Assembly: GCA_937906975.1 (NCBI GenBank)
Contig: CALCUN010000037.1
Span: forward strand, 1 to 11,345
Source of the DNA: an uncultured Bacteroidales bacterium
GTDB taxonomy: Bacteria; Bacteroidota; Bacteroidia; Bacteroidales; P3
Direction: 5' to 3'
DNA: 11,345 nucleotides
The notes below the pieces were generated by a model that was not told where the DNA came from, searched no databases, and was given only the letters and a program-made list of their open reading frames with translations. Shown here piece by piece: positions 6,494-11,345 of this stretch; position 1 is the first letter of the stretch; each line of letters begins with the position of its first letter. The translations under genes were made by a program, and so were the position numbers.

Positions 6494-7546
6494 TTAATCA
6501 AGTTTGTCATTAAATTTCTTTAAAGAAACAAATACTAAGACAACGCTCATAAGAATTAGTATAAGTATTTCTTTTGTTACGGCCGTGATTGGCAATCCCA
6601 TAATCATTAGTTTTCTTATCGCCTCAATATACCATTTTGCGGGTACTATGTATGGCACAGGTTGTAGCACGCTTGGTAGATTTTCAATAGGGAATATCAT
6701 TCCCGAAAGCATAAGAATAGGCATCATCATCACCATTGCAGAGATTAAAAGTGCCATTACTTGTGAGGAAGATATGGTGGAAACAAGCAATCCTAAGGAT
6801 AAAGAAAGTACAAGATAGATTAGTGAAATGAAAATAATGCTAAATAAACTACCACTTAAAGGAACATCAAGTAAAAATCTTGAAACCAATAGAATAGTTG
6901 TAAGGTTTATGCAAGAGATTACAAAGTATGGAATCATTTTTGCAAGAATGATTTTAATGGGTCTTACAGGCGAGACAAGTAATACTTCCATTGTTCCGCT
7001 TTCTTTTTCTCTTACGATTGCAACCGAGGTCATCATTGCACAAATCAAAATAAATATCAATCCCATTATGCCAGGTACGAAATTATAAGCCGACTTCATT
7101 TGAGGGTTGTAAAGCAAATGTAGATTAAATAGTTCTTGATTAGAAAAATTCTCATCGCTCATTACGCTTTGCAAGTAAATGCTTCCTGACATAGCGGTAT
7201 TGGTGTTTGAGGCGTCAAAAAGAAATTGCATCTTTCCCTCATTGTCAAAAACAACTACCGCATCAGCCTTTGAGCTACGAAGCATTGTTTCCGCATCTTT
7301 TTGATTGACATAGCCCACAAAGGTAAAATAAGGATTAGCTGAAAGCTTTTCTATTTTCCCTCTAATATCCTCCGTATGTTTTTGAACAGATACCGCAACG
7401 TTTAGGTTGTTTAATTCGGTAGATATTGCAAATCCAAAAAGTATCATAAGGACAATAGGAATTAAAAGCACAATCATCATTGTCCTTTTATCGCGTAGGA
7501 TATGTAAAGCTTCTTTTTTTACAAATGATAAAAAGTTTGTCTTCAT
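6494..7546 (-). CDS. ybhS: ABC-2 type transporter permease, YbhS-like
   Basis: A 350-aa permease half with a membrane segment at about 22-42, an extracytoplasmic domain to about 155, and five more segments (about 156-178, 198-222, 233-257, 263-285, 325-342). The coupling loop IVREKESGTMEVLLVSPV is at 177-194. The opening FVKKEALHILRDKRTM and the LSGMIFPIENLP block (280-291) match E. coli YbhS. A longer frame starts at 7612, but its first 22 codons lie inside the preceding ATPase gene and read as charged non-family sequence. The ATG at 7546 gives the family N-terminus, lies just after the ATPase stop, and is preceded by a good Shine-Dalgarno, so I use it. It works with the second permease and the two ATPases to move a hydrophobic or cationic compound outward. 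The substrate is unknown. Confidence 0.92.
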   Translation of the reverse strand: MKTNFLSFVKKEALHILRDKRTMMIVLLIPIVLMILFGFAISTELNNLNVAVSVQKHTEDIRGKIEKLSANPYFTFVGYVNQKDAETMLRSSKADAVVVFDNEGKMQFLFDASNTNTAMSGSIYLQSVMSDENFSNQELFNLHLLYNPQMKSAYNFVPGIMGLIFILICAMMTSVAIVREKESGTMEVLLVSPVRPIKIILAKMIPYFVISCINLTTILLVSRFLLDVPLSGSLFSIIFISLIYLVLSLSLGLLVSTISSSQVMALLISAMVMMMPILMLSGMIFPIENLPSVLQPVPYIVPAKWYIEAIRKLMIMGLPITAVTKEILILILMSVVLVFVSLKKFNDKLD

Positions 7547-7560
7547 TGTTTTATTCTCCT
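7547..7560 (-). promoter_or_regulatory. Ribosome binding site deciding the YbhS-like start
   Basis: On the minus strand AGGAG (7560-7556) lies nine bases before the ATG at 7546, inside the last codons of the upstream ATPase gene and just before its TAA (7553-7551). This supports the 7546 start over the upstream one at 7612. Confidence 0.6.
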
Positions 7561-8291
7561 CTTTTTGCCTCTCTTGCAAGGTGTCTAAAAACCTCGTCCA
7601 TAGATTCGGCATTGTAAAGTTTCTTCAAATTCGCTGGCGTATCTAATGCTCTTATCTGCCCATCTACCATAATGGAAACGCGAGAACAATATTCTGCCTC
7701 GTCCATATAGTGAGTTGTAACAAAGATTGTAGTTCCCTCGTTGGAGGCTTGATAAATCATTTCCCAAAATTGTCGTCTTGTTATCGGGTCCACGCCTCCT
7801 GTTGGCTCGTCAAGAAATACTATTTCGGGTTTATGTATTGTTGCAATGGAGAATGAAAGTTTTTGTTTCCAACCAAGTGGGAGTGAGGCTACAAGTGTGT
7901 TTCTTTCTTTCTCAAAATCAAGTTGCTTAAATATGTTTTCTGCTCTTTGTTTTGTCTCTTGCTTGCTTAGACCATAGATTCCCGCAAATAATCTTATGTT
8001 TTCCCAAACGGTAAGGTTGTTATAAAGCGAAAACTTTTGGCTCATATATCCTATGTTTCGCTTTATTTCCTCGCTTTGCTTTCTTATGTCAAATCCAGCA
8101 ACAGTTCCACTTCCGTGTGTTGGGAAACTAAGTCCACAAAGCATTCTCATAGCCGTTGTTTTTCCCGCACCGTTTGCACCAAGAAAGCCAAATATTTCTC
8201 CCTTTCTTACCTCAAAGCTGATTTTATCCACAGCCGTAAAATCACCAAACACCTTGCTTATTTCTTTTACCGAAATTACAATATCTTTCAT
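7551..8291 (-). CDS. ABC transporter ATPase, corresponding to the second half of YbhF
   Basis: A 246-aa nucleotide-binding subunit. Walker A GANGAGKTT is at 38-46, Q-loop Gln85 in YMSQKFSLYNNLT, Walker B IVFLDEP at 157-163 with catalytic Glu162, the D-loop GGVD just after, and the H-loop His194 in VTTHYMDEAEYC. The signature is degenerate: LPLGWKQKL (137-145) instead of LSGGQ. As I recall, the second ATPase domain of E. coli YbhF has the same LPLG variant. Its start overlaps the end of the first ATPase gene by 4 nt (ATGA), so the two are translationally coupled and probably form a heterodimer. In E. coli they are fused in one chain. The YbhS-like permease follows after 4 nt. Confidence 0.94.
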   Translation of the reverse strand: MKDIVISVKEISKVFGDFTAVDKISFEVRKGEIFGFLGANGAGKTTAMRMLCGLSFPTHGSGTVAGFDIRKQSEEIKRNIGYMSQKFSLYNNLTVWENIRLFAGIYGLSKQETKQRAENIFKQLDFEKERNTLVASLPLGWKQKLSFSIATIHKPEIVFLDEPTGGVDPITRRQFWEMIYQASNEGTTIFVTTHYMDEAEYCSRVSIMVDGQIRALDTPANLKKLYNAESMDEVFRHLAREAKRGE

Positions 8292-9187
8292 CGCTTCATA
8301 AGTTTTATAAACATATCCTCAATACTCGGAGAGGCTTTTTTGATTTGTAGATTCTTTATTTGGTTAAGCTCATTTGCGAAATACTCTTTGTCAAAATCCT
8401 TTTCTACAACAAGATGATGGCTTTCTCCAAAAGGATAACATTCTTTTACGCCTTTGACTTTTCGCGACAAAGAAAGCAATTCAAACATATTATCGGCGCT
8501 TATTGCATATAATTCATCATTATAGCCATCTACTATATTTTTAGGTGTATTTGTAGTTAAGATTTTCCCTTCATTGCAAAGTGCAATACGCTCACACCTT
8601 GATGCTTCGTCCATATAAGGCGTTGAAACAAGTATTGTAATTCCTTTTGCTTTAAGTCCCGCAAGCATATCCCAAAATTCACTTCTCGAAACCGCATCAA
8701 CACCCGTTGTTGGCTCGTCAAGAAAAAGCACTTTTGGGTAATGAATAAGCGCGCAACAGAGTGCGAGTTTTTGTTTCATACCTCCCGATAGCTTTCCTGC
8801 ACGGCGAGTTTTGAAAGGTTCGATTTGCTTGTAAATAGGTTCAATAAGGCTATAAGAATCCTTGATTTTGGTATTGAAAAGTGCTGCAAAAAATTCAAGA
8901 TTTTCCTCAACCGACAAATCTTGATAAAGAGAAAACCTACCAGGCATATAACCTACGCATTTCCTTATCTCTAAATAATCCCTCTTTACATCAAAACCAT
9001 TAACGCTTGCTTTTCCATTATCGGGCGAAAGAAGGGTTGTAAGTATTCTAAAAAGAGTTGTTTTTCCCGCTCCGTCAGGTCCTATTAGCCCAAAGCATTC
9101 TCCCTCTTTTACCTCTAAGCAAACATCGTCCAAGGCTTTAACCTTGCCAAATTGTTTTGAAATGTTTTCAATCTCTATTGCATTCAT
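8288..9187 (-). CDS. ABC transporter ATPase, corresponding to the first half of YbhF
   Basis: A 299-aa nucleotide-binding subunit. Walker A GPDGAGKTT is at 36-44, the signature LSGGMKQKL at 133-141 is canonical, and Walker B VLFLDEP is at 153-159 with Glu158. Two other conserved residues are missing: the Q-loop Gln is Gly83 (YMPGRFSLYQDL) and the H-loop His is Pro190 (VSTPYMDEA). The missing H-loop His also fits E. coli YbhF as I remember it. Downstream of residue 220 is a C-terminal extension ending in SPSIEDMFIKLM, typical of drug-export DrrA-like ATPases. The ATG is 1 nt after the membrane-fusion gene stop, and its own stop overlaps the next ATPase by 4 nt. Confidence 0.94.
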   Translation of the reverse strand: MNAIEIENISKQFGKVKALDDVCLEVKEGECFGLIGPDGAGKTTLFRILTTLLSPDNGKASVNGFDVKRDYLEIRKCVGYMPGRFSLYQDLSVEENLEFFAALFNTKIKDSYSLIEPIYKQIEPFKTRRAGKLSGGMKQKLALCCALIHYPKVLFLDEPTTGVDAVSRSEFWDMLAGLKAKGITILVSTPYMDEASRCERIALCNEGKILTTNTPKNIVDGYNDELYAISADNMFELLSLSRKVKGVKECYPFGESHHLVVEKDFDKEYFANELNQIKNLQIKKASPSIEDMFIKLMKR

Positions 9188-9188
9188 C

Positions 9189-10073
9189 TTACAAAATTAC
9201 TTCGCCTGAAAGTCCTAATTTTAAGCGTCCATCGTTTTTAACTGCAATTTTCACTCCGTAAACAAGGTTTGCTCTTGAATTTGCGGTTTGTATGCTTTTT
9301 GGAGTAAACTCCGATTGAGATGAAATCCAAGTTATTTTTCCCTCATATTCATATCGCTCTTCTGCTCCAAAGTCTGCAATTACTTTTACTTTGTTTCCTA
9401 CTTTAATCTTTGGTAGTTGCTCGCTTGTAAAATAAGCTCTTAGATAAATATTTTCAAGGTCGGCAACCTTTAAAAGTGGTTTGCCACTTACTGTCGTTTC
9501 TCCCTCTTGTGCATACTTTACAAGTATTGTTCCGTTGATTGGAGAGGTGATTTTGCATTTTGAAATCCTATCCTCTAATGATGATATTTGTGCTTCAAGT
9601 GCAAGAGCATTTTCGTTGATTGAGGTTGTGTTTTTGTTAAGTGTTGAAAGCGTTGCAGAGAGTTGAGTTTCTAAAATTTTTATTTGAGCCTCAATGTCAT
9701 CATATTGCTTTTTTGTTGCTGCATTGTCTTTCAACATGTTTTCTACTCTTTTAAGTTCGCTTTTTTGTTTTGCGATTTGCTCTTGTAAAGAGGCTACTTG
9801 CTTTTGAGTATCGGGGCGTGAGGCGAGCAAAGCAGAGAGTTGTGCAGAGAGTTGTTTGCGTTGAAAATGCAATTGTATAGTATCTATTTGTCCAAGTGTT
9901 TCATCGGCTTTTATTTCCATGCCTTCTTCAATAGGAAAGCTAAGGATTTTACCATTTGCCTCAGAAGAAATCGTTATTTCTCTTGCCTCAAATGTGCCTT
10001 GTGCGTCAAATTTATTAGTTTTGTTGCAAGAAATCAAGCATAATCCTGCAATGATATAAATAATCTTTTTCAT
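9189..10073 (-). CDS. Lipoprotein membrane-fusion protein (HlyD/AcrA type) of the efflux pump
   Basis: A 294-aa periplasmic adaptor linking the inner-membrane ABC transporter to the outer-membrane channel. It has a lipoprotein signal with lipobox LISC and lipidated Cys16. No acidic residues follow the Cys, so it is probably not sent to the cell surface. The first half of the biotinyl-lipoyl domain is at about 33-64 (GKILSFPIEEGMEIKADETLGQID, in two parts). A long coiled-coil hairpin spans about 66-172, rich in Gln, Leu and Lys. The second lipoyl half follows (KITSPINGTILVKYAQEGE, 174-192), then a beta-barrel domain from about 208. E. coli YbhG is the positional counterpart, about the same length. 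It starts 5 nt after the TolC-type gene stop and ends 1 nt before the first ATPase. Confidence 0.93.
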   Translation of the reverse strand: MKKIIYIIAGLCLISCNKTNKFDAQGTFEAREITISSEANGKILSFPIEEGMEIKADETLGQIDTIQLHFQRKQLSAQLSALLASRPDTQKQVASLQEQIAKQKSELKRVENMLKDNAATKKQYDDIEAQIKILETQLSATLSTLNKNTTSINENALALEAQISSLEDRISKCKITSPINGTILVKYAQEGETTVSGKPLLKVADLENIYLRAYFTSEQLPKIKVGNKVKVIADFGAEERYEYEGKITWISSQSEFTPKSIQTANSRANLVYGVKIAVKNDGRLKLGLSGEVIL

Positions 10074-10078
10074 AATTC

Positions 10079-11345
10079 TTATTGATTAAGGGTTTGTTTA
10101 ATTTTATAAATGTTTTGTAATAATTCTATTTCGTGTTGGCTACGATTGATAAGGCTTATTGATTCCTCGTTAATCTTTTGTAAAAGCTCCGTTGCATCTA
10201 TCAATCCGTTTTCCATTTTTGACTCCGCCGCAATGCGTATTGAACGGCGCAAGTCTATAATTTTCTCATCATCTTCTAAGGCTTGCTTTAAGCGTTCTAT
10301 TTCCGAATTGTTTTGAGAAAGTTGTAACGAGGTGTTAAAAAGGAAAACATCTTTTTGAATTTCAATTTGCCTTTCCGCTATGGAGATTTTGTTGAGAGAG
10401 TTTTTCCTTGTGTAAAATCCTCCTAAGTTCCAACTCATTCTAATGCCTGCAATTGCGTTTAAATCGGGCGAATTTTCTATCATTGATTTAAACATATCAA
10501 GCCCTGGATAGCCATAATAAACTTGTCCAAACAATGAAAAGTGTGGCATTAAGGAAGAATTTATGACTTTTCGTTGAGAAGATAACTTTTCTTTTTGAAG
10601 GTCAAAGAGTTGAAGCTCTGCACGATTTGATGTTTGATTTGCAATTTGTATCATTGCAGGACGTTGTAGTTTTTCGTCTTTTAGCTTTTGTCCTATAAAG
10701 ATTTCAAGCATTTGTCTAAACGATTTAAGAGAGGAGGTGATTTGTGCAAGATTTTGTTTCGCACTCAAAAGCTCTACTTCTATGGCATCAACATCGGATT
10801 GCATTGCAATATCGTTTCTTTGATAAACCCTCATACGATTAAGGTTGCTTTCCAAAATCTCAATCAAGTTTTCTGTTTGTGCCTTTCTTTCTTCTAAAAG
10901 TAATACTCCAAAGTATATATCATTAACCCTTGATTGTAAATCGTATAAGGCTATTTCATTTTGTTTTCTTTCTGCCTTTGCATCTGCCTTTGCTATATCA
11001 AGATTTGCCTTTGAGTAGCCTCCGTCCCAAATAGTTTGATTTACATCTATTGCGGCTTTGTATTGAAACTTGTCAATCCCAAGCATATCAATTCCACTCA
11101 AAGCAAGAAAAGCATCAAAGACTTCGGGGTAAGTAGGGGTTGCCGATTGATAGGTTGCTTGTCCTGAAATATTGATTTGAGGCGCCCATGCCATAAGAGC
11201 ATTCTTAATATTATATTGCTCGCTCTTGTCAATCAATTCATAACGTTTTATTTCGGGATAGTTTTCCTTTGCAAGCCTATGACATTCTTCAAGTGTTTGA
11301 CTATGAAGTTGCAGGCCGAGTAAAACAAAACCTAAGGTGATTATT
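10079..11345 (-). CDS. TolC-family outer-membrane efflux channel, 5' end cut by the window edge
   Basis: First gene of the operon as far as seen. 421 residues are visible, and the frame stays open to base 11344. A TTG at 11236 is not the start: the frame upstream encodes the end of a signal peptide (IITLGFVLLGLQLHS) followed by QTLEECHRLAKENYPEIKRYE, the usual start of a mature TolC-family protein. So only the first few codons are missing. Two repeats of the family are seen: DVNQTIWDGGYSKANLDIAKA around visible residues 100-120, and SWNLGGFYTRKNSLNKISIAERQIE in the second half, joined by long Gln/Glu/Leu-rich helices. It should trimerise into the outer-membrane exit duct for the pump encoded downstream. 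The promoter and any regulator lie outside the window. Confidence 0.93.
   Translation of the reverse strand, partial: IITLGFVLLGLQLHSQTLEECHRLAKENYPEIKRYELIDKSEQYNIKNALMAWAPQINISGQATYQSATPTYPEVFDAFLALSGIDMLGIDKFQYKAAIDVNQTIWDGGYSKANLDIAKADAKAERKQNEIALYDLQSRVNDIYFGVLLLEERKAQTENLIEILESNLNRMRVYQRNDIAMQSDVDAIEVELLSAKQNLAQITSSLKSFRQMLEIFIGQKLKDEKLQRPAMIQIANQTSNRAELQLFDLQKEKLSSQRKVINSSLMPHFSLFGQVYYGYPGLDMFKSMIENSPDLNAIAGIRMSWNLGGFYTRKNSLNKISIAERQIEIQKDVFLFNTSLQLSQNNSEIERLKQALEDDEKIIDLRRSIRIAAESKMENGLIDATELLQKINEESISLINRSQHEIELLQNIYKIKQTLNQ

Noticed and set aside
7547..7612. Upstream start for the YbhS-like permease
   Set aside because: The extra 22 residues overlap the ATPase gene in another frame, are charged and unlike the family, and a ribosome binding site precedes the ATG at 7546.
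10079..11236. TTG at 11236 as the start of the TolC-type gene
   Set aside because: The frame is open to the window edge and encodes a signal peptide and conserved mature N-terminus upstream of that TTG.

Overview
The window looks like chromosome of an AT-rich member of the Bacteroidota. The evidence is the base composition, two promoters with the Bacteroidota -7 box TAnnTTTG, weak or absent Shine-Dalgarno sequences at most genes, and protein types common in that phylum. No RNA gene, insertion sequence or CRISPR array is visible.

Layout. Bases 1-214 are non-coding and hold an array of 21-bp repeats followed by a promoter. Next on the plus strand come a secreted M3-family zinc peptidase (Dcp-like, 215-2344), a hairpin terminator, and a two-gene unit: a D-2-hydroxyacid dehydrogenase (2418-3350) overlapping by 8 nt a YqhD-type metal-dependent alcohol dehydrogenase (3343-4500). 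Convergent with this unit, on the minus strand, is a toxin-first higBA toxin-antitoxin pair (5145-4510) with its own promoter and a palindrome where its -33 element should be. Bases 5146-5383 are non-coding and hold a second array of the same 21-bp repeat.

From the right edge down to 5384 the minus strand carries one tightly packed six-gene efflux operon: TolC-type outer-membrane channel (5' end cut by the window edge), lipoprotein membrane-fusion protein, two ABC ATPases, and two ABC-2 permeases. The last four match the E. coli YbhF-YbhS-YbhR (DrrAB-like) transporter, except that the double ATPase YbhF is here two proteins joined by a 4-nt overlap. Together they should form a tripartite pump across both membranes, driven by an asymmetric ATPase pair. 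The substrate cannot be read from sequence.

The most unusual signal is the 21-bp phased repeat (core CTTAGCTTT plus an A/T-rich filler), found in both intergenic regions in the same orientation. In the second array its minus strand reads, in frame with and directly after the stop of the last permease gene, as a lysine-rich heptad tail of 38 codons. A second point is that the two ATPases carry complementary defects that all fall in one composite nucleotide site.
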